Source of the DNA: Colwellia sp.
Lineage (GTDB): Bacteria > Pseudomonadota > Gammaproteobacteria > Enterobacterales > Alteromonadaceae
Direction: 5' to 3'
NCBI GenBank assembly: GCA_002733765.1
Contig: NVWU01000007.1
Location: 221,568 to 270,104 of the forward strand
DNA length: 48,537 nucleotides
Shown here: one piece after another, positions 1 to 9,695 of the stretch
Layout: the number at the start of each line of letters is the position of its first letter
Position numbering within the stretch: position 1 is the first letter of the stretch
Translations under genes and position numbers: made by a program
The notes under the pieces: generated by a model
Told to the model about the DNA's origin: nothing
Seen by the model: only the letters and a program-made list of their open reading frames with translations
Database searches by the model: none

Positions 1-705
1 ACTGAGCCTGCGGCGCAGTTAACGGTGATTAACCAGCGGTTAGGATGTATCACTCAGCCGCTACATAAAGCACCGGCAATGACATTAACAACCGTTGAGC
101 AAGGCTTTGCAATGGCAAAGGGTTTGATCAAGCAAACGAAAGCAAATGGCAGTAACCTAGTCGCTTTTGGTGAAATGGGCATTGGCAATACCACCTCGGC
201 ATCAGCCATTATGGCCGCGATTATGCAAATTTCCGCAGCAGAAACGGTCGGTAAAGGTACCGGTATCTCTGATGATGTGCTAGTTAAAAAACAAAAAGTG
301 GTGAAACAAGCGCTTGAACTTCATCGTGATAAATTAACTGATCCCATGCAAATGTTGGCGTGTTTAGGCGGTTTTGAAATAGTACAAATTACCGGCGCTA
401 TGTTAGCCGCAGCTGAAGAAAAAATGCATGTTTTGGTCGATGGTTTTATCTGTACTGCCGCAGCAATGGTCGCCATACAGATAAACCCTGCGGTAAAAGA
501 CTATATGATTTTTGCTCATTGTTCTGGTGAGCAAGGACATCAAAAAATGCTGCAATGGCTTAGTGTTGAGCCATTATTAAATCTAGGTTTACGTTTGGGC
601 GAAGGTACGGGTGGAGCATTAGCGCTGCCTTTAATTCAAGCCGCCGCTGCCTTTTACAATGACATGGCAAGTTTCGAACAAGCGTCAGTGACTAACGTTG
701 TTTAG
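1..705 (+). CDS. cobT: Nicotinate-nucleotide-dimethylbenzimidazole phosphoribosyltransferase, 5'-truncated by window
   Basis: CobT transfers phosphoribose from nicotinate mononucleotide to 5,6-dimethylbenzimidazole, giving alpha-ribazole phosphate for the lower ligand of B12. The reading frame is open from base 1, so the window begins inside the gene; about 234 of the usual roughly 350 residues are visible. Recognisable family segments are [14 protein letters not shown] near base 170, GTGISDDVL near 255, HCSGEQGH near 520 and [14 protein letters not shown] near 590; the last contains the glutamate known as the catalytic base in the Salmonella enzyme. A GTG at base 25 is internal and not the start. 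It heads a plus-strand run with cobS, cobU and cbiP, so it belongs to nucleotide-loop assembly. Confidence 0.95.
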   Translation, partial: TEPAAQLTVINQRLGCITQPLHKAPAMTLTTVEQGFAMAKGLIKQTKANGSNLVAFGEMGIGNTTSASAIMAAIMQISAAETVGKGTGISDDVLVKKQKVVKQALELHRDKLTDPMQMLACLGGFEIVQITGAMLAAAEEKMHVLVDGFICTAAAMVAIQINPAVKDYMIFAHCSGEQGHQKMLQWLSVEPLLNLGLRLGEGTGGALALPLIQAAAAFYNDMASFEQASVTNVV

Positions 706-761
706 CCACTGTTTACAATGATGGTCACTGTTGCCACGATGATAAGTACGATAGAAAATAA

Positions 762-1580
762 ATGATGAATACCAGCCAAAAAGAAAACTTACAAGATGAA
801 AAAACACTGCTGTTACTCGCAATCAGTTTTTTTACCCGTATACCGGTGCGTTTACCCGCAGAAATTACGCCAAGGCAATTAAACAAAGCCAGTCGTTATT
901 TTGCTGTGGTTGGCTTGCTTATTGGCTTTATTTGTTCATTAGTTTATCTGGTATCGGTTGAATATTTACCTAAATCAATTGCTGTTTTGATTGCCATGGC
1001 AGCAAGTCTATTAGTCACCGGCGCCTTTCATGAAGATGGCTGGGCTGATGTTTGGGATGGTTTTGGTGGCGGTTGGAGCATAGATCAAAAGCTAGATATT
1101 ATGAAAGACAGTCGTTTAGGCACCTATGGTGCAGCGGCTTTGTTTATTATTTTATTACTGAAATTTCACAGTTTGATGGCACTTGCTTCACCGGTTTTTG
1201 CGTTTATTTTGGCCAACACCTTGAGCCGAGTCGTGGCAACGAGTTTAATTTATGACATGCCATATGTTGCCTTAGACGCTACGTCGAAAGTTAAACCACT
1301 TGCTCAGCACTTATCGAACAAGAGCTTGACCATGTTACTGGTGACGGGGCTTTTAGTCAGTTTATGTTTGTTATCTTTAGGTGAATGTTTTTTATTGTTT
1401 GTGATTTTATTTTTATTTAGAGCACTGTTAGCCTCTTGGTTTACTCGTCAATTAGGTGGTTATACCGGTGACTGTTTAGGCGCAGCACAACAAAGTAGTG
1501 AAATTGTTATTTATTTGAGTTTATTACTTTTTGGTTATGGCGATACCATCATCAATACCAGCATGGGAGTAATAAACTAA
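762..1580 (+). CDS. cobS: Adenosylcobinamide-GDP ribazoletransferase (cobalamin synthase)
   Basis: CobS is an inner-membrane enzyme that joins adenosylcobinamide-GDP to alpha-ribazole (phosphate), the last condensation in coenzyme B12 synthesis. The 272-residue product is of normal family length and is mostly hydrophobic, with several predicted membrane segments. The family motif HEDGWADVWDGFGGG is near residue 90, and the C-terminal GGYTGDCLGA segment is also typical. Two adjacent ATG codons at 762 and 765 could start it; neither has a strong ribosome site. The stop overlaps the cobU start by one base (TAATG), so the two genes are probably translationally coupled. It lies 56 bases after cobT. 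Confidence 0.95.
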   Translation: MMNTSQKENLQDEKTLLLLAISFFTRIPVRLPAEITPRQLNKASRYFAVVGLLIGFICSLVYLVSVEYLPKSIAVLIAMAASLLVTGAFHEDGWADVWDGFGGGWSIDQKLDIMKDSRLGTYGAAALFIILLLKFHSLMALASPVFAFILANTLSRVVATSLIYDMPYVALDATSKVKPLAQHLSNKSLTMLLVTGLLVSLCLLSLGECFLLFVILFLFRALLASWFTRQLGGYTGDCLGAAQQSSEIVIYLSLLLFGYGDTIINTSMGVIN

Positions 1581-2182
1581 TGTCTATTCATTTGATTTTA
1601 GGCGGCGCACGTTCGGGTAAAAGTTCATTTGCTGAAACGCTTGCCAAGCAGTATGAAAAAAATGAACAATCACAGGTTTATTATTTGGCAACAGCGCAAT
1701 CGCTCGATGGTGAAATGTCAGCGCGTATCAAACAACATAAACAACAAAGACCGAAGCATTGGGCGCTAATTGAATCACCAATTCAATTAGCCAGCGCCAT
1801 TAAACAATTAGTGTTAACACACCAAAGTGAACATAAAACGCCCATCACTATTTTAGTTGACTGCCTTACCTTATGGCTAAGCAATTGTTTATGTTCGTCT
1901 GAAAAAAATCAATGGCAACAAGAAAAACAGCATCTACTTAATGTACTCTGTGATTATGCCCAAACGAGTGAGGTAAACTTGCTGTTAGTGAGCAATGAAG
2001 TGGGCCATGGCATTGTGCCTATGGGAGAGCTATCACGAGATTTTGTTGATCAAGCGGGCTGGCTACACCAAGAAATTGCCGCGATAGCTACAAATGTAGA
2101 CTTTATTATGGCTGGCATTGCGCTTTCTCTAAAATCGAACCCGCTTAAATCAAAATCACTTAATTCACAGGTGAAAAAATGA
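1580..2182 (+). CDS. cobU: Bifunctional adenosylcobinamide kinase / adenosylcobinamide-phosphate guanylyltransferase
   Basis: CobU phosphorylates adenosylcobinamide and then attaches GMP, giving the adenosylcobinamide-GDP used by CobS. The 200-residue product starts with a P-loop, GGARSGKSS (residues 8-16). His53, in RIKQHK, corresponds in position to the histidine that carries GMP in the Salmonella enzyme. The segments [12 protein letters not shown] and [10 protein letters not shown] are characteristic of the family. It overlaps cobS by one base at its start and cbiP by four bases (ATGA) at its end, so it is part of one tightly packed operon. Confidence 0.95.
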   Translation: MSIHLILGGARSGKSSFAETLAKQYEKNEQSQVYYLATAQSLDGEMSARIKQHKQQRPKHWALIESPIQLASAIKQLVLTHQSEHKTPITILVDCLTLWLSNCLCSSEKNQWQQEKQHLLNVLCDYAQTSEVNLLLVSNEVGHGIVPMGELSRDFVDQAGWLHQEIAAIATNVDFIMAGIALSLKSNPLKSKSLNSQVKK

Positions 2183-3708
2183 AAACCTTGATGATACAGG
2201 GAACTACCTCAGATGCAGGTAAAAGCACGGTTGTTGCAGGGCTTTGCCGTGTTTTTGTTAATCGAGGTTTTAAAGTAGCCCCATTTAAACCACAAAATAT
2301 GGCATTAAATAGTGCGGTAACTGAAGATGGCGGTGAAATAGGTCGAGCGCAAGCATTACAAGCCATTGCCGCTAATATAGCGCCGCGTGTTGATTTTAAT
2401 CCTATTTTATTAAAGCCCAATAGTGATACAGGTGCGCAAGTTATTGTACACGGTAAAGCAATTTCAAATATGGAAGCAAGCAGTTATCACGACTATAAAA
2501 AAGTAGCGATGAACGCGGTCGTTGAATCTCATAACCGGCTAGCGAAAGAATTTGATGTACTGATGGTTGAAGGAGCAGGAAGCCCCGCTGAAATTAACTT
2601 ACGCCAACATGATCTTGCCAATATGGGTTATGCTGAAAAAGTTGATTGCCCCGTTATTTTAGTTGCTGATATCGATCGTGGAGGTGTATTTGCGCATTTA
2701 GTGGGAACGCTTGAGTTATTGTCTGAGTCTGAACAAGCTCGCGTAAAAGGCTTTATTATTAATCGTTTTCGCGGTGATATTAAATTACTTGAATCAGGTT
2801 TAACTTGGCTAGAAGAGCGTACCGGGAAACCTGTTTTAGGCGTTTTACCTTATCTACACGATTTAGCGCTTGATGCTGAAGATGCTATTGCACTTGATAA
2901 CATTATGCTTGATGACAGAGTTAGTTCGAGCAAGATTTCAATCGTTGTGCCTTTACTGCCACATATTAGTAACCATACTGATTTTGACCCCTTAAGACTT
3001 AATCCAGAGATAGATTTACGCTACGTAAAAATGGGTGAGCGTATTGAACATTGTGATTTAATTATTCTACCCGGTAGTAAAAACGTGATTGCTGATTTGG
3101 CATTCTTAAAATCGCAAGGTTGGCAAGAAGATATCAATCGTCATTTGAGATATGGCGGTAAAGTGTTGGGTATTTGTGGCGGTTTACAAATGCTAGGGAG
3201 TAAAATATTTGATCCCCATGGTATTGAATCTACGGCTGAAGAAAACGGAGAAAGAGCCATTTCAGGGTTAGCTCTAGCTGATTTCACCACAACATTAACC
3301 ACATCTAAAACACTGACACAGGTTGCTGGCAAATTAGCGCTTGCGGGTAACCAATGTGATGTTTTTGGTTACGAAATTCACTGTGGTCACTCACAAGGTG
3401 TTGCCTTTAATAGCCCCTTAATCAGTGAGTTATCAATTGGAAGCACTGGTATTGATGGGTTTATTTCAGAAGATAATCAAATAGCGGCTACCTACTTACA
3501 TGGTTTATTTGATCACGGCGCAGTAACCAGTGCGGTATTGCAGTGGATCAAAAAAGATCACGGCGTTCAATCTGTTATCAATATTGATCAACACCGAGAA
3601 ATACAACTGAATCGTTTAGCGGATATTTGTGAGCAACATCTACAGATAGATGCTATTGAACAAATTTTACAAGCAGGTGTTACTAGCAACGGCGCACTCA
3701 GGAGGTGA
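2179..3708 (+). CDS. cbiP: Cobyric acid synthase (CbiP/CobQ)
   Basis: This glutamine-dependent amidotransferase amidates four side-chain carboxylates of adenosylcobyrinic acid a,c-diamide to give adenosylcobyric acid. The 509-residue length is normal. The N-terminal synthetase domain begins with [10 protein letters not shown], a deviant P-loop of the dethiobiotin-synthetase-like fold. The C-terminal type I glutaminase domain shows the nucleophile segment [10 protein letters not shown] near residue 330, and YEIHCGHS and YLHGLFDH further on. The start overlaps the end of cobU by four bases. The name cobQ is used for the same enzyme in aerobic-pathway organisms. Confidence 0.95.
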   Translation: MKTLMIQGTTSDAGKSTVVAGLCRVFVNRGFKVAPFKPQNMALNSAVTEDGGEIGRAQALQAIAANIAPRVDFNPILLKPNSDTGAQVIVHGKAISNMEASSYHDYKKVAMNAVVESHNRLAKEFDVLMVEGAGSPAEINLRQHDLANMGYAEKVDCPVILVADIDRGGVFAHLVGTLELLSESEQARVKGFIINRFRGDIKLLESGLTWLEERTGKPVLGVLPYLHDLALDAEDAIALDNIMLDDRVSSSKISIVVPLLPHISNHTDFDPLRLNPEIDLRYVKMGERIEHCDLIILPGSKNVIADLAFLKSQGWQEDINRHLRYGGKVLGICGGLQMLGSKIFDPHGIESTAEENGERAISGLALADFTTTLTTSKTLTQVAGKLALAGNQCDVFGYEIHCGHSQGVAFNSPLISELSIGSTGIDGFISEDNQIAATYLHGLFDHGAVTSAVLQWIKKDHGVQSVINIDQHREIQLNRLADICEQHLQIDAIEQILQAGVTSNGALRR

Positions 3709-3712
3709 ACGC

Positions 3713-4582
3713 ATGAAGGTTTTTTTCACTGAAACTTTTACTCGGGTTTTTACTCTGGCTATGTTATTGGTTAGTTTACTGTTTGCTTCGTTTTCAGGTG
3801 CAGCCGTACCACAACAAGCGGTGCCAAAAAGAATAGTAGCGCTTGCCCCTCATATTGTTGAGATGCTATTTGATATTGGTGCCGGGGAGCAAATAGTGGG
3901 GACTGTGGAATATGCTGATTTTCCAGATGCTGCATTGAAAATACCGCGTATTGGTGGTTATCACGGTATTCAAATTGAAAAAGTACTCGAACTAAAGCCT
4001 GATTTAGTGATTGTTTGGCGATCGGGTAGTAAAGATTCTGATATTGAGCAAATGGAAAAAATGGGGTTGAACATTATTTACAGCCAACCCCATAAAATTG
4101 AAGATGTGGCAATGGAGCTTCGAAAATTAGGTAAATATACCGGACATGAAACGCAAGCTGAAATGGTTGCTAACCGTTACTTACAACGACTTAAAAAATT
4201 ACGTCATCAACACGAAAACATTGCGCCCATTAAAGTATTTTATCAACTATGGCCTAACCCTATGCGCACCATAAACAAAGAAACCTGGATTAATCAATTG
4301 ATTGAAGTATGCCAAGGGCAAAATGTTTTTGCTGATAATCCGACCCCTTATCCACAAATAGGTATTGAAAATGTCATTGTTGCGCAACCTGAAATTATCA
4401 TTTTGCCGGATGAAAAATCGAATAAAGAACAACCGATAATTAACTGGTATAAATGGCCAGAAATTCCCGCGGCAAAGCACAATCGCTTTATTCGCATTAA
4501 TGCAGATTTAATGCATAGATTCAGTACCCGTATGTTAGATGGTATTGAAGATATGTGTAAAAAAATTGATGCGTTTCGTTAA
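3713..4582 (+). CDS. btuF: Periplasmic cobalamin-binding protein, ABC substrate-binding (BtuF-like)
   Basis: BtuF captures B12 in the periplasm and hands it to the BtuCD importer. The 289-residue product begins with a signal peptide (positive start, hydrophobic residues about 13-28, likely cut near FASFSGA). The mature part is a helical-backbone metal/corrinoid binding protein: KRIVALAPHIVEMLFDIGAG, then GGYHGIQIEKVLELKPDLVI, and QLWPNPMRT in the second lobe. I chose ATG 3713 because AGGAGG sits just before it (3700-3705); a frame extension upstream to 3650 overlaps cbiP and would spoil the signal peptide. It starts 4 bases after cbiP. No btuC or btuD gene is in this window, so the partner permease must be elsewhere or is replaced. 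Confidence 0.88.
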   Translation: MKVFFTETFTRVFTLAMLLVSLLFASFSGAAVPQQAVPKRIVALAPHIVEMLFDIGAGEQIVGTVEYADFPDAALKIPRIGGYHGIQIEKVLELKPDLVIVWRSGSKDSDIEQMEKMGLNIIYSQPHKIEDVAMELRKLGKYTGHETQAEMVANRYLQRLKKLRHQHENIAPIKVFYQLWPNPMRTINKETWINQLIEVCQGQNVFADNPTPYPQIGIENVIVAQPEIIILPDEKSNKEQPIINWYKWPEIPAAKHNRFIRINADLMHRFSTRMLDGIEDMCKKIDAFR

Positions 4583-4590
4583 ACGTATCT

Positions 4591-4738
4591 GAGATTAAGT
4601 AAATCAACGAGTGGAAAACTTTCCACTTTAACTATGGTAGGCAATGAGGGAAATCTATGGAAATTAGATACTGCCCCCGCAACGGTAATTTCTCGTCGAT
4701 GTTATAACGAGTTTGAGTCCGACACCTTGTACTTACCT
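4591..4738 (+). promoter_or_regulatory. Cobalamin riboswitch upstream of btuB
   Basis: The leader contains the conserved core of adenosylcobalamin-sensing RNAs: AGGGAAATC, then ACTGCCCCCGCAACGGTAA, then GAGTCCGACACCTTG. AAGTA near 4598 and TACTT near 4730 can close the outer P1 stem. By family knowledge, bound cobalamin lowers expression of the downstream receptor gene. The exact ends are approximate, from visual folding. Confidence 0.9.
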
Positions 4739-4777
4739 AATAATCATCTAGCTGAAACAAACAGTTGGGTGATCAAC

Positions 4778-4796
4778 ATGATGCGGAGGGCATCAT
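4778..4796 (+). promoter_or_regulatory. Probable P13/L13 expression-platform hairpin of the btuB riboswitch
   Basis: A perfect 7-base-pair stem (ATGATGC with GCATCAT) holds the loop GGAGG. In cobalamin riboswitches a downstream hairpin loop kisses loop L5 of the core, and the CCCCC of the core is largely complementary to this loop. The hairpin ends 13 bases before the btuB start codon, so a ligand-stabilised kissing complex could mask the ribosome site GCGAGG beside it. The pairing is seen; the mechanism is inferred. Confidence 0.6.
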
Positions 4797-4809
4797 AGAG
4801 CGAGGTCAT

Positions 4810-6687
4810 ATGAAAACTAAACAAATTAAAAATTTCTCAAAATCTACGTTATCACTAGTAATAACGGCATCATTAACCACAGCAATGAGTTTATCTGTAC
4901 AAGCAAATATGGATATTGCTGAAGCTGAGTTAGAAACAATGACGGTTACCGCTAATCGTAGTGCTGCCAACATTAATGAGTCATTGGCAACACAAGTGGT
5001 TATTACTCGTGCGGATATAGAGCGTATTCAACCAAAATCTGTATTAGATATGCTTGCAACTGTTTCAGGGCTTGATATTTCAACCAACGGTGGTCGCGGT
5101 CAAAACTCATCAGTGTATATGCGTGGTGCAAATGCTAGCCACACCCTAGTATTACTCAATGGTGTTCGCATAAGCTCAGCGAGTTTAGGCTCAACCAATG
5201 TACAAAGTATTGCTCCTGAGCTAATTGAACGTATTGAAATCGTGAAAGGACCTCGTGCGGCATTATGGGGCTCTGATGCTATTGGTGGCGTTATTCAAAT
5301 ATTCACGCGTAAATTAGAAAGCGGTGAATACTTTGCTAGTGCTAATTTCGGCAGCGAAGGTTATCAAATGCTAGGTGCAGGTGTTGGTATAAAACATGGC
5401 GATGGCTTTACCAGTATTAGCGTGAACCATGAAGAAAGTGATGGTTTTGATGTTAAAGATGATGCAGAAACGGATGATGACGGTTATAGCTTTAATTCTT
5501 TAGCGATTAATGGTCAACAACAAGTAAGTGATGCTTTAGCTATTAACTGGTTAGCGCAAATTGATCAGGGTGATACAGAGTACGATAATTCTAGAGCCAA
5601 TGAATCAGAAATCAATAACCATGTTTGGCAAATAAGCGCGGCTTATCAGTGGCAATTAGCGGATATAAACAATACCACTCAAGTAAATATCGGTCAAAGT
5701 AGAACATCAAATATCGGCTATGGCTATGGTACGAGTAAAAATGAAGGAAATCAGTTCGACACTCGCCGCAACCAATACTCAGTCATTAATAACAGTGATA
5801 TTTCTTCAAACTTTCAAGTGAATTTAGGTGCCGAACTATACCAAGAAACGTTGAAAGGGTCGTCTGTTTATAGTGAATCAGAACGTGATGTTACCGGTGT
5901 TTTTGCTCATACCGTTTATCGCTATGAAAAATTCAGCTATGAATTAGCGGCACGCTATGATGATGTTGAAGGTATTGATTCAGAAACTACTTTTAATAGC
6001 AGTATTGGTTATCAATTAACGGATAACACCCAAGTAAGCTTTTCAGCTGGTACGGGGTTTAAAGCACCAACGTTTAATGATTTATACTACCCGTTAGATT
6101 CTTGGGGCTATGTCGGTAACCAAGACCTAGTATCAGAAACTTCAAAAAGTTATGAAATTAGCGTAAAAAGCCAGTTTGATCACTTATCAATTGCTGTGAA
6201 TGTTTATAAAACAGATATTGAAAACTTAATTGATTGGTCGGGCTCAGATATTGATGGCAATACAACAGCTGTAAATGTTGATGATGTTGAAATTCAAGGT
6301 GCTGAATTTGGCTTGAATTACCAAGGGCTTGGCGGTAGTCACCAATTCAATGTGAGTTATATTGAAGCTGAAGATGCTGCAACCGGCGATCAATTAAGTC
6401 GTCGTGCTAAAGAGCATGCTAACTATCAATTTGATACGAAGCTAGGTCAAGCAGATGTTTATGCCGAGCTACAATATAAAGGCAAGCGCTATGAATATTT
6501 ATGGGGGGGAGGAGTTGTCAAACTTGACAGCTATTCACTCGTCAATCTTGGCGTTAGTTACCCAGTAGCTGAAAACTTTAAGGTACAAGTTAAACTTAAT
6601 AACGCTTTTGATGAAAGTTATCAAACCGCTAACGGTTACTTTACTCAAGAACGCGTTGCTTATTTTGGTATTTCTTACCAAAATTAA
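4810..6687 (+). CDS. btuB: TonB-dependent outer-membrane vitamin B12 receptor
   Basis: BtuB imports cobalamin across the outer membrane using TonB energy. The 625-residue product has a signal peptide likely cut after SLSVQA (residue 31), a TonB-box-like ETMTVTA near residue 40, a plug domain with VYMRGANASHTLVLLNGVRI and IEIVKGPRAALWGSDAIGG, and a long beta-barrel ending AYFGISYQN. ATG 4810 follows GAGCGAGG; an in-frame TTG at 4765 lies inside the riboswitch leader and would not give a proper signal peptide. Assignment to B12 rests on the plug resemblance and, more strongly, on the cobalamin riboswitch in the leader and the flanking B12 genes. The barrel ends in Tyr-Gln-Asn rather than the usual terminal aromatic residue. 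Confidence 0.92.
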   Translation: MKTKQIKNFSKSTLSLVITASLTTAMSLSVQANMDIAEAELETMTVTANRSAANINESLATQVVITRADIERIQPKSVLDMLATVSGLDISTNGGRGQNSSVYMRGANASHTLVLLNGVRISSASLGSTNVQSIAPELIERIEIVKGPRAALWGSDAIGGVIQIFTRKLESGEYFASANFGSEGYQMLGAGVGIKHGDGFTSISVNHEESDGFDVKDDAETDDDGYSFNSLAINGQQQVSDALAINWLAQIDQGDTEYDNSRANESEINNHVWQISAAYQWQLADINNTTQVNIGQSRTSNIGYGYGTSKNEGNQFDTRRNQYSVINNSDISSNFQVNLGAELYQETLKGSSVYSESERDVTGVFAHTVYRYEKFSYELAARYDDVEGIDSETTFNSSIGYQLTDNTQVSFSAGTGFKAPTFNDLYYPLDSWGYVGNQDLVSETSKSYEISVKSQFDHLSIAVNVYKTDIENLIDWSGSDIDGNTTAVNVDDVEIQGAEFGLNYQGLGGSHQFNVSYIEAEDAATGDQLSRRAKEHANYQFDTKLGQADVYAELQYKGKRYEYLWGGGVVKLDSYSLVNLGVSYPVAENFKVQVKLNNAFDESYQTANGYFTQERVAYFGISYQN

Positions 6688-6740
6688 TTTATAATACGTA
6701 GGTGTTTTTTTTATTCAATATAAAATCTACGCTAACCTGT

Positions 6741-6771
6741 AATGCCTGTCAGTAAATAGCTGACGGGCATT
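6741..6771. terminator. Hairpin between convergent btuB and cobD
   Basis: A 12-base-pair stem (AATGCCTGTCAG with CTGACGGGCATT, one G-T pair) with a 7-base loop lies between the two convergent genes and overlaps the last codons of the minus-strand gene. There is no long T-run on either side, so it is a plausible but weak bidirectional terminator. Confidence 0.5.
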
Positions 6772-7822
6772 TATCGGATAACTCATTTATGGTTGTATTG
6801 GTAACATAAGCCAAGGCATTTGCTAACCGTTCAAGCTGTTCATCTTTTGCTAAACCAAACCTTAACGCCTGTTTATCATCGGTTAGACGCACATAAACAC
6901 CTTGCTGACATAGTGCAACAGAGTAACTTTCAACATCAATACCTTTTTTAAAATAAACGCTTTGAAATAGAGCGGTACCTGATATTGTCGTAATATATTC
7001 CAAAGGCAAATTTTCAGCAAGTATTGCCCGCAAGCTTACACTTAACGCCTTTAGCTTGCGTTGTTGCTGCTCTTGCCAATGCTTATCTGCTAATGCTTTT
7101 TGCGCAATAAATTGAGCAGGGCCGTTTACTTGCCAAGGGCCAAGATGTTCTTTAAATTTTGTGCACCAATTATTTTCGGCTATTAAAAAGCCAATACGAA
7201 TGCCCGCTAAACCAAAAAACTTGCCAAATGAGCGTAAAATCAAGGTGTTTTTATAATTGTTGACCGTATTTGTCATTGATTGAGACGGTTTAATTACATC
7301 AATAAACGCTTCATCAATGACGAATAAACCACTACATTTTGCTAACTTTTCTTGATAGCTTATCAGCATTGATTGACAGTATAACTGCCCAGTTGGATTA
7401 TTAGGATTAATGATCACTAAAACACAATGGTCTGAAATTTTTGTTAGTGCGGGTAATGCATCTTGATACCAACACAGGGTAAAACCTGCCATTTCCCAGG
7501 CTAGCGCATGTTCTTTATAACCTTGCTCAGGCAAATAAACGGTAGTTGAATGCGGATTTTGTTCACGCCAAAGTGTGGGTAATAGCTTTATTATTGCTTG
7601 ACTACCGTTAGTCACTAACAAGCTATTAGCATCATAATAGTGTTTTGCTGCGGTTTCTAAGCCATTACTAGATTGTGGTAGTGCTTTGAATGATTCTTCA
7701 GGGATTTCTGGAATAGGGTAGTTAAGTGGCGCGATGCCGGTAGATAAATCTAACCAGTTTTCAGGAGTAATATTAAACTGTTTAGCCACTAATTGTAGTT
7801 GTCCACCATGAATAAGTGCCAA
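6749..7822 (-). CDS. cobD: Threonine-phosphate decarboxylase (CobD/CobC, class I aminotransferase fold)
   Basis: This PLP enzyme decarboxylates L-threonine O-3-phosphate to (R)-1-aminopropan-2-ol phosphate, the linker that CbiB attaches to cobyric acid. The 357-residue product has the aminotransferase class I/II signature: NPNNPTGQ in the middle, LFVIDEAFIDV, and SFGKFFGLAGIRIGF, whose lysine should hold PLP. The N-terminal HGG...WLDLSTGIAP segment is typical of the B12 branch. It is the last gene of a minus-strand run after cobC and cbiB, with 33 bases between cbiB and its own start region. The name is cobD in Salmonella usage and cobC in Pseudomonas usage. Confidence 0.92.
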   Translation of the reverse strand: MALIHGGQLQLVAKQFNITPENWLDLSTGIAPLNYPIPEIPEESFKALPQSSNGLETAAKHYYDANSLLVTNGSQAIIKLLPTLWREQNPHSTTVYLPEQGYKEHALAWEMAGFTLCWYQDALPALTKISDHCVLVIINPNNPTGQLYCQSMLISYQEKLAKCSGLFVIDEAFIDVIKPSQSMTNTVNNYKNTLILRSFGKFFGLAGIRIGFLIAENNWCTKFKEHLGPWQVNGPAQFIAQKALADKHWQEQQQRKLKALSVSLRAILAENLPLEYITTISGTALFQSVYFKKGIDVESYSVALCQQGVYVRLTDDKQALRFGLAKDEQLERLANALAYVTNTTINELSDKCPSAIY

Positions 7823-7863
7823 GATCGATTCGCCTAAATTTGGATGTGATAAAATGGTCTTGA

Positions 7864-8856
7864 TTATACTAGAATATAACTGGCAAGTTGATAGATAAAC
7901 ACTAATAAAGTTAATGAAATAGCCGCTCGTCTAACTATGTTGATACTACGGGGGATATCCTCAATATTTATTGAGTCGCCCATACCTAATACCAGTGAAT
8001 GAACAGTTTTTCCGTGATATAAAGCGCTGCCGCCCAATGTTCTTTTCATCACGGTAGCGCCTGCTGCCATGACCCAACCACCATTATGACTTTTATATTG
8101 ATTACCTTGTTGATAGGCATTTTTTAACGCCAGTAAAAATGGCTGTTGCAGGGCATAAAGTAGGGTACAAACTTTACCGCTAATAAAACCTAAAATATCA
8201 TCGGCTCGCGCAGCAAAAAAACCAAATGAATTGAAGCGGGTATTTCTATAACCCCACATGGCATCAAGTGTATTGGCAAGGCGATGTAATATCACTAAGG
8301 GAATACCGCCAATAATATAATAAACCAGTGAGGCGATAACCGCATCATGGCCATTTTCAAGCATAGATTCGACCGTTGCACGCGACATTTCTTTAGGTGT
8401 TAAGTTAGCGGTTTCGCGGCTAACAAGGTAACCGGTGAAGTGGCGCGCTGTGCTTAAATCTCCCTGACTTAACGGTTTAAAAACTTGCATGGCATGAAGA
8501 TGTAAACTATTTAGCCCTAGAGCTAAATATAAAAATACTACTTCTATAATCAATTGTACGCTTACAGGCAATAGTACCAGTGATACATAAGACAAATAAC
8601 AAATGGGAATAACGAGCAAACACCACGCGATTGTGCCAAGTATGGCGTTTGTTTTTGAGAATGAACTACTTTGGTTAACGGGCCTGTTTAACCATTGGTC
8701 CATTTTATTTGCTAAATTGCCAAAACCAACTAATTGATGATACTTTTTAGGCTCTCCTAAAATATGATCAAGCAGTAACGCTAACATTAAGGTGAGGCTG
8801 AGTTTAAAGGGCGTAACTAACAGAAAAATATCAGTTAAAAAGTGACTATCAGTCAT
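7864..8856 (-). CDS. cbiB: Adenosylcobinamide-phosphate synthase
   Basis: CbiB condenses adenosylcobyric acid with aminopropanol phosphate (the CobD product) in the inner membrane. The 330-residue product has several hydrophobic segments and the family segments LDHILGEPKKYHQLVGFGNL near the start, MLENGHDAVIASLVYY in the middle and NGGWVMAAGA in the last third. I placed the start at ATG 8856, giving MTDSHFLTD; the frame runs open upstream to 8925 but that extension overlaps cobC and adds no family-like residues. The gene starts 8 bases after the cobC stop, so the two are cotranscribed. Confidence 0.9.
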   Translation of the reverse strand: MTDSHFLTDIFLLVTPFKLSLTLMLALLLDHILGEPKKYHQLVGFGNLANKMDQWLNRPVNQSSSFSKTNAILGTIAWCLLVIPICYLSYVSLVLLPVSVQLIIEVVFLYLALGLNSLHLHAMQVFKPLSQGDLSTARHFTGYLVSRETANLTPKEMSRATVESMLENGHDAVIASLVYYIIGGIPLVILHRLANTLDAMWGYRNTRFNSFGFFAARADDILGFISGKVCTLLYALQQPFLLALKNAYQQGNQYKSHNGGWVMAAGATVMKRTLGGSALYHGKTVHSLVLGMGDSINIEDIPRSINIVRRAAISLTLLVFIYQLASYILV

Positions 8857-8864
8857 ATTGATAC

Positions 8865-9449
8865 TTATTCCGAGATAATGGTTAAGTAGGGTGCTTTGGG
8901 TTGGAAGTCTAGAGTAACAATGCAACCATTTTTATATAAACTAAAGGCGTTATTAGTTGCCTTTTTACCGAGCAAAAACAGTAAACAACGCAGTGCTTCA
9001 CCATGAAATATTACTAATAAGTTTTGTCCAAGGTGTTTATTGGCTAGTTGCTTCAGAGTATTAAAAATACGCTGTCCACAGGCTAAGGCTGATTCTGCAC
9101 TATTAATTTGTAGTAAGGTAACTTGATGTAGCATTTCATCATATTCGGGCAATATGTTAAGTGTGCTTATTTCTTGTCCTTGCCAACTTCCTAAATTTCT
9201 CTCCATTAAATTTATTGATATTTGATGGCTAATATTGAGCTTTTGTTGACAAATATAAGCACTTTCCAGCGCACGACCAAGCGAAGAAGAAATAATCAGG
9301 TCAATATTTTTAGACGCTAACTTGTTTGCAACTTCCACAGACTGTGTTTTACCCAATGGTGTTAACTTACTGTCAAGTTGCCCTTGTAAGCGCTGAGTTT
9401 TATTCCACAGCGTTTCTCCGTGGCGCGCAAGATAAATTCTGGTTTTCAT
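8865..9449 (-). CDS. cobC: Alpha-ribazole phosphatase, histidine phosphatase family
   Basis: CobC removes the phosphate from alpha-ribazole phosphate or adenosylcobalamin phosphate. The product of about 194 residues shows the phosphoglycerate-mutase-like catalytic segment LARHGETLWN at the N-terminus, with the histidine that becomes phosphorylated, and the second histidine segment VIFHGEALR near residue 145. I prefer ATG 9449, which puts the catalytic segment where the family has it; ATG 9464 is a possible alternative and neither has a clear ribosome site. It is the first gene of the minus-strand run cobC-cbiB-cobD. The family is broad, and context decides the role. Confidence 0.85.
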   Translation of the reverse strand: MKTRIYLARHGETLWNKTQRLQGQLDSKLTPLGKTQSVEVANKLASKNIDLIISSSLGRALESAYICQQKLNISHQISINLMERNLGSWQGQEISTLNILPEYDEMLHQVTLLQINSAESALACGQRIFNTLKQLANKHLGQNLLVIFHGEALRCLLFLLGKKATNNAFSLYKNGCIVTLDFQPKAPYLTIISE

Positions 9450-9695
9450 ATATACCAAGTACATTAATTAATTGACCACTTAGCGATAGTTAAAAGGCTT
9501 AGAAGCAAGGCATTGATTAAAGATAATGGCGGGCAGCATACCGAAAACCGGCTTACAGTGCAATCGTCAAACACTGTGTTTTGTATTGCCACTAATCTGA
9601 TGGAATAAGTCAATATTATGGAGGTGATGTTAGTTTTTCCTCTGGGATTGATGTTAGCATTAGCACAAAGATAAGGTAATTAAAGTTAAACGATC

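Noticed and set aside
9500..9650. Possible third cobalamin riboswitch upstream of cobC on the minus strand
   Set aside because: The minus strand reads AAGCCGGTTTTCGGTATGCT then GCCCGCC, which recalls the core, but the conserved GCAACGGTAA and AGTCCGA parts are missing.
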